Assembly (NCBI RefSeq): GCF_014282275.1
Contig: NZ_VFIA01000043.1
Span: 1 to 41,134, forward strand
Reading direction: 5' to 3'
DNA from: Spirosoma utsteinense
GTDB lineage: Bacteria > Bacteroidota > Bacteroidia > Cytophagales > Spirosomataceae
DNA length: 41,134 nucleotides
In this document: piece by piece, positions 14,843 to 23,169 of the stretch
Layout of the letters: every line of letters begins with the position of its first letter
Position numbering within the stretch: the first letter of the stretch is position 1
The notes under the pieces: generated by a model
Database searches by the model: none
Told to the model about the DNA's origin: nothing
What the model saw: the letters and a program-made list of their open reading frames with translations, nothing else
Position numbers and translations under genes: made by a program

Positions 14843-15421
14843 TCACTTGGTAAAAAGCTGGATTTGCCTGGTCCGGCTGCTTATCCCTACGGCCAGATAA
14901 GTTGGCTTGGCCTGCAACACATGCCGCCCCGACACAACCAGTTCTTTGAATCGCCGGAGCCAGGCGTCTACATCGCCCGGTTTGTAGAAGCGGGCCTGAC
15001 CGAACGACCCCGCTGGCTGCAAGCCGAAAGCCTCCCGAAGCCGGTCGAAAGCAAGGGGCGTAATATTGTGTTTCAGACAAATTAGCTGCTTACTCAACAG
15101 CCCCGACGTCGATTTGGATAGCGGAACTTCACAGGGCCGGGCTTTGCTGAGCCCGGGATGGCACCGGGCCATGGCCTCCTGCTCCAGGCGGTCGAGATCA
15201 GCAACGTCGCAGGTAAAAAAACGAAACCGGACAAAGGTCAGCCCCGCAATCCGGTGTTCCAGCAAGCGCGACTGGAGGTTCAGGGTCTGTCCAACGAAGA
15301 CGACTTTATCCTCGGCATCAATCAAATAATAGATGCAGGGTTGGGGCAGAAGCAGCGGTCCGCTAACCAGAATTTGCCCCAAATCAACGTGTTTTTTGAC
15401 GGTTCTTTTGGCTATTTCCAT
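14843..15421 (-). CDS. GIY-YIG domain protein with an excisionase-like C-terminus
   Basis: 192 residues. The N-terminal half contains a GIY-YIG nuclease-type domain: CIYYLIDAEDKVVFVGQTLN (residues 29-48, with IYY and FVG in place of GIY and YIG), R52 in LQSRLLEHR and an acidic LEQEAM segment near 80 where the catalytic Glu of the family lies. The C-terminal part reads ITPLAFDRLREAFGLQP, then ARFYKPGDVDAWLRRF, the pattern of MerR/excisionase-type winged helix domains (helix, wing, xDVxxWL). The active-site Tyr and Arg positions are kept, so nuclease activity is possible. It is divergent from a small HTH gene with 87 bp between starts and lies directly upstream of the recombinase. Role unknown; a mobile-element accessory nuclease is plausible. 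Confidence 0.7.
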   Translation of the reverse strand: MEIAKRTVKKHVDLGQILVSGPLLLPQPCIYYLIDAEDKVVFVGQTLNLQSRLLEHRIAGLTFVRFRFFTCDVADLDRLEQEAMARCHPGLSKARPCEVPLSKSTSGLLSKQLICLKHNITPLAFDRLREAFGLQPAGSFGQARFYKPGDVDAWLRRFKELVVSGRHVLQAKPTYLAVGISSRTRQIQLFTK

Positions 15422-15476
15422 GCATTAAATATACTACTAACAATACGTATATACAACAAATAATACCTATATTTTT

Positions 15477-15484
15477 TATCTTTG
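15477..15484 (+). promoter_or_regulatory. -7 promoter element of the HTH gene
   Basis: TATCTTTG, an exact TAnnTTTG match, 25 bp before the ATG at 15509. No clear -33 TTG was found. Confidence 0.45.
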
Positions 15485-15508
15485 TTTCAGCTAAAAAATC
15501 CGGGTTTT

Positions 15509-15760
15509 ATGGCTGGAAGACGAGAGAAAAAAAGCAACATTCAGGGAAAATGGCTCAAAGAGGCCCTGGCCGCACAGGACATGTCGGTCTACCGATTAGC
15601 AAAGGAATTAGGGTATAGCCGGGAAAAATTCTACCGGCATATCGGTAATAAAACTTACCTCAGCAGCGAGTCATTGGCCGAGATAGCCAGTAAGTTTCCA
15701 ACCATGAACATACGCTATGTTCTTACGGGAGAGGGGAAATCGGTAGTTGATAAGTCGTAA
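15509..15760 (+). CDS. Small HTH (XRE-like) DNA-binding protein
   Basis: 83 residues from ATG 15509 (MAGRREKKSN); the frame extends 9 codons upstream, but the TATCTTTG promoter fits this start. The centre is a helix-turn-helix: WLKEALAAQDMSVYRLAKELGYSREKFYRHIGNKTYLSSESLAEIASKFP, with the fold of phage-repressor-like XRE proteins, followed by the typical IRYVLTGEG end. It is probably an autoregulator controlling the divergent GIY-YIG gene through the shared 87-bp region. The stop codon lies inside the following AGTCGTA-repeat hairpin. Confidence 0.8.
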   Translation: MAGRREKKSNIQGKWLKEALAAQDMSVYRLAKELGYSREKFYRHIGNKTYLSSESLAEIASKFPTMNIRYVLTGEGKSVVDKS

Positions 15761-15870
15761 TAGTCGTAAGTCGTAGTAGTCGTAAGGGTCGGAAGTCGAA
15801 GAAGTCGTAAGTGAGTTGCCTTGGGCCCTTACGACTTCTACGACTTACGACTTCTATGACTTACGACTAC
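15752..15870. terminator. AGTCGTA-repeat inverted repeat between convergent genes
   Basis: Multiple AGTCGTAA/AGTCGTAG units on the left (15752-15811) face TTACGACTTCTACGACTTACGACTT on the right (about 15829-15870). The structure can form a long imperfect hairpin between the HTH gene (+) and the aldehyde dehydrogenase gene (-). A related copy stands at 32822-32919. It is a dispersed intergenic repeat acting as a probable bidirectional terminator. Confidence 0.6.
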
Positions 15871-15878
15871 TTTAACGC

Positions 15879-17417
15879 CTACAATTCAAACGTAATCCCT
15901 TGCGCGAGGGGCATGGTGGTGCCGTAGTTGATGGTGTTGGTTTGTCGGCGCATGTAGGCTTTCCAGGCGTCGGAGCCCGATTCGCGGCCACCACCCGTTT
16001 CTTTTTCGCCCCCGAACGCGCCACCAATTTCGGCACCCGATGTGCCGATGTTGACGTTGGCAATACCGCAGTCGGAGCCGGACACGGCCAGGAACCGCTC
16101 AGCTTCGCGCATGTTCAGTGTGAAAATAGCCGACGACAGTCCCTGTGGTACGCCGTTCTGCTGGGCAATAGCGTCGTCCAGCGTGGTAAATTTCAACATA
16201 TAAAGAATCGGGGCAAACGTCTCGCGCTGCACCGCCGGCCAGCTGTTCTCCGCTTCGGCAATGCACGGCTTCACGTAGCAACCCGACTCGAAACCCAGCC
16301 CCTCAACCAGTCCCGGCTCCACCACGAACCGCCCACCCGACTCCCGGATCTCGGCAATGGTAGCCTGGTAGGCGCTAACGGCCTGCCGGTCGATAACCGG
16401 ACCAACATGAAAAGACTCGTCCAGCGGATTGCCGATACGGAGTTGGGCATAAGCTTTTTTAAGCCGCTCCTTTACGTCGTCATACACACGCTCCTGCACA
16501 ATAATCCGGCGGGTGGTGGTGCAGCGCTGCCCGGCCGTACCCACGGCGCCAAATACGATGGCTGGAATAGCCAGGTCCAGATCGGCATGTTCCGATACGA
16601 TAATAGCATTATTGCCGCCCAGTTCGAGTAAACTCCGGCCCAGCCGACCGGCAACAGCTTCGGCAACGGCTTTCCCCATTTTAGTGCTTCCTGTAGCGGA
16701 GACAAGGGCCACGCGCGGGTCACGCGCCAGCCATTCGCCCACGTCGCGGCCGCCGGTAACGATACAGGATACGCCTTCGGGCACGTCGTTGTTACGGAGT
16801 ACTTCGGTAATGATCTGCTGGCAGGCCAGCGCTGTCAGGGGCGTTTTTTCGGATGGTTTCCACACGCACACATCCCCGCATACCCAGGCCAGCATGGCGT
16901 TCCAGGACCAGACGGCTACCGGAAAGTTGAAGGCCGAAATAATCCCGACAATGCCCAGCGGGTGATACTGCTCCATCATCCGGTGAGCGGGTCGTTCGGA
17001 GTGCATCGACAGCCCATACAACTGCCGGGACTGCCCCACAGCAAAATCGCAGATGTCAATGATTTCCTGCACTTCTCCCAATCCTTCCTGAAGCGATTTC
17101 CCCATCTCGTAGCTTACCAGCGTTCCCAGCTCGCGTTTGTAACGCCGGAACTGTTCACCCATCTGCCGGACAATTTCACCCCGGCGCGGAGCCGGAACGA
17201 GCCGCCAGTCGGCAAAAGCCGACTGAGCCGTTTCAACAACGCGGTCATAATCGGATCGTGTCGACACATGAACACGGGCAATAAGCTGGCCGTCGGCCGG
17301 AGAGAATGAATCGATCGTTTTGTGGGTTCCGGCCGATGTGTCGGAGGGCCAGAACTGCTGACCCGTGCTGGTACCCGGCTTTACGGGTTGGGTGGGTAGC
17401 GGAAGAATGGACTGCAT
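15879..17417 (-). CDS. ALDH7-type aldehyde dehydrogenase
   Basis: 512 residues. N164 (SAFNFP), E265 (LELGGNN) and C299 (AGQRCTTTRR) form the aldehyde dehydrogenase catalytic set. The GQRCTTTRR and HPLGIVGIISAFNFPVAVWSWN sequences point to the ALDH7 (antiquitin / piperideine-6-carboxylate dehydrogenase) branch. Enzymes of this branch oxidise alpha-aminoadipic semialdehyde to alpha-aminoadipate in lysine breakdown, or related semialdehydes, with NAD+. It is cytosolic, with no signal peptide. The gene is monocistronic: convergent with the HTH gene, divergent from a small secreted protein. The length is normal for the family. Confidence 0.92.
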   Translation of the reverse strand: MQSILPLPTQPVKPGTSTGQQFWPSDTSAGTHKTIDSFSPADGQLIARVHVSTRSDYDRVVETAQSAFADWRLVPAPRRGEIVRQMGEQFRRYKRELGTLVSYEMGKSLQEGLGEVQEIIDICDFAVGQSRQLYGLSMHSERPAHRMMEQYHPLGIVGIISAFNFPVAVWSWNAMLAWVCGDVCVWKPSEKTPLTALACQQIITEVLRNNDVPEGVSCIVTGGRDVGEWLARDPRVALVSATGSTKMGKAVAEAVAGRLGRSLLELGGNNAIIVSEHADLDLAIPAIVFGAVGTAGQRCTTTRRIIVQERVYDDVKERLKKAYAQLRIGNPLDESFHVGPVIDRQAVSAYQATIAEIRESGGRFVVEPGLVEGLGFESGCYVKPCIAEAENSWPAVQRETFAPILYMLKFTTLDDAIAQQNGVPQGLSSAIFTLNMREAERFLAVSGSDCGIANVNIGTSGAEIGGAFGGEKETGGGRESGSDAWKAYMRRQTNTINYGTTMPLAQGITFEL

Positions 17418-17448
17418 AAAGGGGAAAAGTGGTTTATTGACGAAAGAA

Positions 17449-17456
17449 CAAATCTA
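17449..17456 (-). promoter_or_regulatory. -7 promoter element of the aldehyde dehydrogenase gene
   Basis: TAGATTTG on the minus strand, an exact TAnnTTTG match, 31 bp upstream of the start codon. No good -33 box at the standard spacing. Confidence 0.45.
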
Positions 17457-17551
17457 CCCCTTCCCCGAAAGAATACAGCCATCGACAAACTTTTTAGGTA
17501 GACACGAGTTGAGGAATAGGACTATTCTCGGTTAAAATTTCGAACGACGTT

Positions 17552-17932
17552 ATGAACTACAAATCAACCCTTTCACTGGCAATAGCCAGCTTAGCGCTGG
17601 TCAGCTATACGGGGTATGCCCAGTCGACCCCGGCGGGTACGGCTACGTCTCCAGCGTCTTCGCAGGGAGCCATCGTTACCGATTCGCTACCTGCCCAGAA
17701 AGGAACACGCAAGAACAATCGTATGACAAAGCGGGCCAACCGAACAACCAACGCGGCTGCCGGAGAAGACAGCAAATACCGCCAAAGCTCGTCGAGTGAC
17801 GGGACATCGATTAACAACAGCAACACGACCAATACCAACAGCAATAACGTAACGACGGCCCCTACGGGCGTTGGCAGCGCGTCGGATACCAGCAGTGGCA
17901 AGAATACGACGACGAAGCCACCACGCCGGTAA
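17552..17932 (+). CDS. Secreted low-complexity protein
   Basis: 126 residues. A signal peptide (MNYKSTLSLAIASLALVSYT, then GYAQS with cleavage after YAQ) is followed by a Thr/Ser/Asn-rich, basic, unstructured chain (TSPASSQG, KGTRKNNRMTKRANRTTN, NNSNTTNTNSNN, TTTKPPRR). No domain. It is probably periplasmic or exported. The clear signal peptide supports a real gene; its function is unknown. Confidence 0.65.
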   Translation: MNYKSTLSLAIASLALVSYTGYAQSTPAGTATSPASSQGAIVTDSLPAQKGTRKNNRMTKRANRTTNAAAGEDSKYRQSSSSDGTSINNSNTTNTNSNNVTTAPTGVGSASDTSSGKNTTTKPPRR

Positions 17933-18125
17933 TGTCAAGTTCGCTCCTGGCCGGTACAGCAAGAGGGAAATAGAGGTAGCCAGGAAGCGAGCAGCTAAGA
18001 AGTGGATGCAGAGCCCACCGGTAGTTTATCAGGCTGGCCCTGCCTTTCATTTCCATAAGTATACGGCAGATATACTAAAGATGAACGAGATCGCATATCA
18101 CTGACTCGTTCTTTTGAATTTCTGC

Positions 18126-18133
18126 TATATTTG
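18126..18133 (+). promoter_or_regulatory. -7 promoter element of the sigma/anti-sigma operon
   Basis: TATATTTG, an exact TAnnTTTG match, 20 bp before the GTG start at 18154. Confidence 0.5.
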
Positions 18134-18153
18134 GTCCAATTAACCCCCTCTGC

Positions 18154-18708
18154 GTGAAACGCCAGTCATCCTTAGTCTCCGAAAGTGTTCTGATCGAGAA
18201 GCTCAACCGGCGGGATCAGCAAGCTTTCCAATGGCTCTACGACCAGTATTCGCCCGCTCTATACGGGGTCGTTTTACGTATTGTACGTGACGAGGAGCAG
18301 GCGCAGGATGTCCTTCAGGATATCTTTGTTAAAATCTGGAAGAACCTCGATGCATACGATGCCACCAAGGGCAGATTATTCACGTGGATGCTCAACGTAG
18401 CCCGCAACACAGCCATCGATGCATTACGGGCCCGCAAGGCTCAACCATCCAGTGCAATCCGAACGGACGAAGACAACGTACATATCATCGACCGGCAGCA
18501 TAATACGCAGCAGCCTAATCCTGATCACATTGGCGTTCAGGATATTGTAAGCCAACTACGACCCGAACGTAAGCAATTAATCGATCTGGTTTATTTTGCC
18601 GGTTACACGCATGAGGAAGCCGCCGAAGAGTTGAATTTACCCCTCGGTACGGTGAAGACCCGAATCCGGGCCGCCTTGCAGGAACTTAAGCAACTATTTA
18701 AATCATGA
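18154..18708 (+). CDS. ECF RNA polymerase sigma factor
   Basis: 184 residues with a GTG start. Region 2 is visible: FQWLYDQYSPALYGVVLRIVRDEEQAQDVLQDIFVKIWKNLDAYD and GRLFTWMLNVARNTAIDALRARK. Region 4 follows: LRPERKQLIDLVYFAGYTHEEAAEELNLPLGTVKTRIRAALQELKQ, with the -35 recognition helix. It redirects RNA polymerase to a stress-type regulon. The last codons overlap the anti-sigma gene (ATGA, 18705-18708), so the two are translationally coupled and the sigma factor is kept inactive by its partner until a signal comes. Confidence 0.95.
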   Translation: MKRQSSLVSESVLIEKLNRRDQQAFQWLYDQYSPALYGVVLRIVRDEEQAQDVLQDIFVKIWKNLDAYDATKGRLFTWMLNVARNTAIDALRARKAQPSSAIRTDEDNVHIIDRQHNTQQPNPDHIGVQDIVSQLRPERKQLIDLVYFAGYTHEEAAEELNLPLGTVKTRIRAALQELKQLFKS

Positions 18709-19520
18709 ACGTAACGGAGTACATAGCTTCCGGCATTTTGGAGTCTTACGTCATGGGCGCGGTCAGCGATCAGGAAAAACGTGAGGTCGAGTGTCTGTCA
18801 GCTATTTATCCGGAAGTCCGGAATGAACTTGACGATTTATCGAAAGCCCTTGAGAATTACGCGCTTCTTCATAGCCTCGAACCACCCGTAGCCCTTAAAA
18901 CACGGTTGATGGAGCACCTCGAATTCAACGAGCCAGATCATAAAACCATCGTTCGGCCCATGCCGGTGGATCGGGAGTCAGGCCCTACTTACCGTACAAC
19001 CTGGATCGTGGCCGCATCAGTAGGCCTGCTGGTCCTTATCTTCTCTTTCTTTCTGCTTTCGCAGCTACGCACGAATCAGAATACAATGGCCTCGCTTCGT
19101 ACGGTCAACAACTCGCTACAGGCAGAGGTTCGACAGTTACGGGATCATCAATCACAAGCAGATCAAACACTGGCTTTACTGCGTCAGCCTGGTACCCGTA
19201 CCCTTGAGCTGCGGGGTAATGAGAAAGCGCCACAAGGCGATATCCTTGTTTACTGGAATGCCCGCACCCGGCAGGTGGCCCTTGAGGTTCAGTCGCTACC
19301 CGCCCTGCCGCCCGATCAGCAATACCAGCTCTGGTCGCTGGTTGATGGAAAGCCCATCGATGCGGGGGTGTTTGAGGTAAACACGCAAAATCAGCTGGTA
19401 CAACGCTTGAATCGCCCCATAGCCCGCGCCGATGCGTTTGCAGTAACGGTGGAAAAGCGTGGCGGAAGCCCCACACCAACCCTTTCCACACTGCTGGCAA
19501 TGACACCAACCGGTGTCTGA
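18705..19520 (+). CDS. Anti-sigma factor, RskA-type
   Basis: 271 residues. The N-terminal cytoplasmic part (MNVTEYIASGILESYVMGAV, then RNELDDLSKALENYALLHSLEPPVALK) is the sigma-binding zinc-less anti-sigma domain. A single membrane helix lies at about 104-122 (WIVAASVGLLVLIFSFFLL), followed by a coiled coil (LRTVNNSLQAEVRQLRDH) and a periplasmic RskA C-terminal domain (GDILVYWNARTRQVALEVQSLPALPPDQQYQLWSLVDGKPIDAGVF). It sequesters the sigma factor encoded just upstream, whose stop overlaps its start. Release probably occurs by regulated proteolysis, as known for the family. Confidence 0.93.
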   Translation: MNVTEYIASGILESYVMGAVSDQEKREVECLSAIYPEVRNELDDLSKALENYALLHSLEPPVALKTRLMEHLEFNEPDHKTIVRPMPVDRESGPTYRTTWIVAASVGLLVLIFSFFLLSQLRTNQNTMASLRTVNNSLQAEVRQLRDHQSQADQTLALLRQPGTRTLELRGNEKAPQGDILVYWNARTRQVALEVQSLPALPPDQQYQLWSLVDGKPIDAGVFEVNTQNQLVQRLNRPIARADAFAVTVEKRGGSPTPTLSTLLAMTPTGV

Positions 19521-19676
19521 ACGGCTCCCCTTTTTTAATTGTTTATCTCCTGAACACCTGCACGGATACAGCTGTATCTCAATTTAACTGTGCTGTTCCG
19601 TATTGGGTCAGGTAGCTACGATCGGACTACTGCCCGCCCGTTCATCTTCGTACATAAATCAATCAACAATAAACTT

Positions 19677-20204
19677 ATGAGATACGCTCTGTTTTTGCTG
19701 CTGCCTGCCTGGTTATTATCGGGTATGGTGGCGATGAATGCCTGCCAGTCCAGCGCTTCGGATCAGACGGCTTCCACCTCGAAACGGATAGTCGACGATA
19801 CCCCGCCGGGCGGTCGACGGGTAGTCAAAACCAACACCGAGTGGAAGAAGGTTCTGACACCTGACCAGTATGCGGTCTTACGGGACCACGGCACCGAACG
19901 GGCAGGCTCCAGCCCGCTAAACGATATCCACGAGCATGGTACGTTTCTTTGCGCTGGCTGTCGTAATCCCCTTTTCTTATCCGACACCAAATTTGATTCG
20001 GGAACCGGCTGGCCCAGTTTTTATGCCCCTATAGCCAAAAACGCGGTTAAAGAAGACCGTGATGTGAGCTATGGGATGGCACGCACCGAAATTTCGTGTA
20101 ACGTGTGTGGCGGTCACCTGGGGCACGTTTTCGACGACGGCCCCAAACCAACCGGCCTTCGGTACTGCATGAACGGGGTAGCGATGACGTTCCAGAAGAA
20201 GTAG
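19677..20204 (+). CDS. msrB: Peptide-methionine (R)-S-oxide reductase, lipoprotein form
   Basis: 175 residues from ATG 19677, chosen because it gives a lipoprotein signal (MRYALFLLLPAWLLSG, then MNAC with Cys23). The MsrB domain has the two zinc CxxC pairs (C92-x2-C95 and C141-x2-C144), the GTGWPSF substrate motif, GGHLGHVFDDGPKPTG and the catalytic RYCMN (C164). It reduces methionine-R-sulfoxide in proteins. The lipid anchor places it in the periplasm or on a membrane, an envelope repair role. It follows the sigma/anti-sigma pair on the same strand with a 156-bp gap and may belong to the stress regulon of that sigma factor (inference). Confidence 0.94.
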   Translation: MRYALFLLLPAWLLSGMVAMNACQSSASDQTASTSKRIVDDTPPGGRRVVKTNTEWKKVLTPDQYAVLRDHGTERAGSSPLNDIHEHGTFLCAGCRNPLFLSDTKFDSGTGWPSFYAPIAKNAVKEDRDVSYGMARTEISCNVCGGHLGHVFDDGPKPTGLRYCMNGVAMTFQKK

Positions 20205-20306
20205 CCCCTGCGTTGATCAGCCCCTACGTCACTCAGCCGGTATACCATAAACTCACTAAGTCGCTTAAGGGACTGATCAACGATCACGTTAACGCTGTCA
20301 AAATCA

Positions 20307-20333
20307 GCCGGGTTGCCTGAGCGGCCCGGCTTT
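20307..20333 (+). terminator. Probable terminator after msrB
   Basis: GCCGGG (20307-20312) / CCCGGC (20325-20330) with a 12-nt loop and TTTAG behind. The T-run is short, so termination may be weak. Confidence 0.5.
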
Positions 20334-20360
20334 AGTGTATCAGATCGGTCGAAAATGCGT

Positions 20361-20368
20361 TATATTTG
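20361..20368 (+). promoter_or_regulatory. -7 promoter element of the penicillin-binding protein gene
   Basis: TATATTTG, an exact TAnnTTTG match, 86 bp before the ATG at 20454 and just past the msrB terminator. Confidence 0.5.
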
Positions 20369-20453
20369 AAGCCCGGCCACCGCTTAGGATTGGGTTAACT
20401 GCTCGGAGCGAAACACCGTTCGGAGCGATCAGGATTTTCTTCGATTATATCGC

Positions 20454-23030
20454 ATGAGTGAATACAGGAAGCGATTCCGCGACGTCCGACATGCTTTTGG
20501 CACGTTCCGACAACGGATTCGAAAACGTCAGGCGCAGTTCGGCAATGTCAGACGCGGAGTTGGCCGACATATATACCGGCAAACAGCCCGGGTAGCAGGC
20601 GAAGAACGAATGAACTCGTGGACAGCCACCTACCATCGTTACCGCAATCAGTTGCGTTCGTTTTTCCACCAGTACATAGACCCTGACGCCTGGTATTATC
20701 CATACCTGAAAAACGGCATTAGAGGAACCCTGATTGGTGCCTTGCTGCTGGGCATCTATGTTTTTATCCTTAATTATAATTTCCTCTACCTGACAGGGGC
20801 CATGCCCACGGTCGAGGAGTTACGCAATCCCAAGCTAAACCAGGCCTCCGAAATATACTCTCAGGATGGCATTATGATCGGCAAGTTCTATGCCGAAAAC
20901 CGTACACCTATCAAGTTCGAGAATATTCCAAAGCCGCTCATCGATGCGCTGATTGCCACGGAGGACGTTCGTTTTTACGAACATGGCGGTATCGACCCGC
21001 GCGCTATTGGCCGGGCCGTTCTTAGCCTGGGTCGTGAGGGAGGTGGCTCGACCATCACGCAGCAGTTCGCTAAAAACCTCTTCAAAACGCGCCGACAGGC
21101 AAATACGGGTTTCCTGAGCCGGATTCCCTTCGTTCGGAAAATCGTTTACAAGTCGAAAGAGTGGCTGATGGCCCTCAAAATCGAACGGAATTTCACCAAG
21201 CAGGAAATTATCACGTATTATTTCAATACGGTCGACTTCGGCAGTAATGCCTTTGGTCTGAAAACAGCCGCCCGGACGTTCTTCAATAAAGAGCCCGACA
21301 GCCTCAATATTCAGGAAGGCGCGGTTCTGGTGGGTCTGCAAAAAGCAACGACAAACTATAACCCGCTTCGGAACCCCAAACGATCCGAGGAACGCCGGAA
21401 CGTGGTTATCAGCCAAATGGCTAAATATGACTACCTGACCAAATCCCAGGCCGACTCCATCAGCGCATTGCCGCTGGTAACGGATTTTACGCCCGAAAAC
21501 CCCTACTCCGGTCCGGCCAGTTACCTGAAAAACGTTGTACAGGACTACGTCGAGAAGTGGGGTGAAGAAAACGGGTTCGACCTCTACACCAGTGGCCTGC
21601 GCATTTATACCACTATCGACTCGCGCATGCAGACCTACGCTGAACAGGCCACGAGCGAGAAGATGAAACGGTTACAGCAAACATTCGATAACCACTGGCG
21701 CGGCCGGAACCCCTGGACCGACGAGAATGGCGAAGAATTGCCGGGTTTCATCGACTCGGTTGCCCGACGTACCCAGCGATACAAATCGCTTAGCCGACGC
21801 TTTAAAGATATGTACCCGGACTCGATCATGTACTACATGAAGAATGTGAAGTACAAAATGCGGGTATTTACCTGGGCTAACAAGCGCGGCTACGATTCGA
21901 CCGAGATGACCCCCTATGACTCAATTGCTTATTACAAGCACTTTCTGCAATCGGGTATGGTCGCCATGGACCCGCACACGGGCTACATTCGGGCATGGGT
22001 TGGCGGACTGGATTACGATTATTTCAAGTATGACCACGTGAAGCAGGGACGCCGTCAGCCCGGCTCTACGTTCAAGCCGTTTGTCTACACCGCTGCTATC
22101 GATGATACGATCATCAACCTGAGTCCCTGCGACCGGATTCAGGATCGTCCCTTCCGGAAAGAATACCGGGAGAACGGCGAAGACAAAATCTGGGAACCCC
22201 GCAACTCGACAGGCTATTACAGCTACTCGAACATGACGCTGCGCCGGGCCATGGCTCGATCGGTCAACTCCATTACGGCTAAGCTAACCGACGATGTAGG
22301 GCCCGAACGCGTTGCCGAATATGCTCACCGCATGGGGATAAAAAGTAAGCTTGATGCCGTGCCTTCCATTGGCTTAGGTTCCTCAGACGTGTCCCTTTAC
22401 GAGTTAGTAGGCGCTTACTGCACCTTTATCAACGATGGAGAGGCTATTGAGCCCCTCATTGTTCAGCGCATCGAAGACCGTGACGGTACGGTTATCGAAA
22501 CGTTCACGCCGAAGAAACGGCGGGCCATCAGCGAAGAAACCGCGTTCCTGATGCGGTATATGCTACAGGGCGGCTTGCAGGAGTCGGGTGGCACATCGCA
22601 GGGACTTTGGTCTTACAACCTGTTCAAAAACCGGAATGAGATGGGGGCCAAGACCGGCACTACATCCAACAACTCGGACGGCTGGTTCGTTGGCCTGTCG
22701 AACAACCTGGTGGTTGGTGCCTGGGTGGGTGGCGACGACCGCAGCATCCACTTCCGCTCGACCGATCTGGGCGAAGGGGCCAAAACAGCGCTACCCCTGG
22801 TTGGGGGTTTTCTGGAGAAGGTCTACGCCGATCCAAAATTCAGGAATCTTCAGGGGCCATTCCCCAAACCCACGATTCCTATCACGAAAGAATACCTGAA
22901 CTGTGGGTATTCGGGCGACGAAGAACCAACCGAAGAATCGGACTCGACCAGTGTCGAAGGAGACTCTACTTTTATTCCCGTTGCCCCCGCCCCCGATCAG
23001 ATAACACCGCCTGATACAACGGGGCCGTAG
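20454..23030 (+). CDS. Class A penicillin-binding protein (PBP1A-type)
   Basis: 858 residues. A basic cytoplasmic tail (~85 residues) is followed by a membrane anchor at about 90-110 (GTLIGALLLGIYVFILNYNF). A GT51 glycosyltransferase comes next (ATEDVRFYEHGGID with catalytic E170; GGGSTITQQFAKNLF). The transpeptidase domain has STFK with Ser538, the SVN triad in ARSVNSI, and KTGTT at 733-737. It polymerises lipid II and cross-links peptidoglycan in the periplasm. The C-terminal tail is acidic and Pro-rich (EEPTEESDSTS; APAPDQITPPD), probably disordered. An in-frame ATG at codon 53 is a possible alternative start, but the family often has long basic N-tails. Confidence 0.95.
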   Translation: MSEYRKRFRDVRHAFGTFRQRIRKRQAQFGNVRRGVGRHIYRQTARVAGEERMNSWTATYHRYRNQLRSFFHQYIDPDAWYYPYLKNGIRGTLIGALLLGIYVFILNYNFLYLTGAMPTVEELRNPKLNQASEIYSQDGIMIGKFYAENRTPIKFENIPKPLIDALIATEDVRFYEHGGIDPRAIGRAVLSLGREGGGSTITQQFAKNLFKTRRQANTGFLSRIPFVRKIVYKSKEWLMALKIERNFTKQEIITYYFNTVDFGSNAFGLKTAARTFFNKEPDSLNIQEGAVLVGLQKATTNYNPLRNPKRSEERRNVVISQMAKYDYLTKSQADSISALPLVTDFTPENPYSGPASYLKNVVQDYVEKWGEENGFDLYTSGLRIYTTIDSRMQTYAEQATSEKMKRLQQTFDNHWRGRNPWTDENGEELPGFIDSVARRTQRYKSLSRRFKDMYPDSIMYYMKNVKYKMRVFTWANKRGYDSTEMTPYDSIAYYKHFLQSGMVAMDPHTGYIRAWVGGLDYDYFKYDHVKQGRRQPGSTFKPFVYTAAIDDTIINLSPCDRIQDRPFRKEYRENGEDKIWEPRNSTGYYSYSNMTLRRAMARSVNSITAKLTDDVGPERVAEYAHRMGIKSKLDAVPSIGLGSSDVSLYELVGAYCTFINDGEAIEPLIVQRIEDRDGTVIETFTPKKRRAISEETAFLMRYMLQGGLQESGGTSQGLWSYNLFKNRNEMGAKTGTTSNNSDGWFVGLSNNLVVGAWVGGDDRSIHFRSTDLGEGAKTALPLVGGFLEKVYADPKFRNLQGPFPKPTIPITKEYLNCGYSGDEEPTEESDSTSVEGDSTFIPVAPAPDQITPPDTTGP

Positions 23031-23054
23031 CAAACAGTCAAACAAACGAATTAG

Positions 23055-23145
23055 CCCTGCCCGTGGTCGTAGACCCTGGTAGTGGCTGAGCGAGCAGATT
23101 ATGATGCTACTCAGCCACTACCAGGGTCTACAACCACTGGCAGGG
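23055..23145. terminator. Large bidirectional terminator hairpin
   Basis: Arms 23055-23090 and 23110-23145 are nearly perfect inverted copies (left ends CCTGGTAGTGGCTGAG, right begins CTCAGCCACTACCAGG) with a 19-nt loop. It stands between the convergent PBP and GH5 genes. Confidence 0.75.
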
Positions 23146-23169
23146 CTTCTAAATACGCTTTAGATTCTT

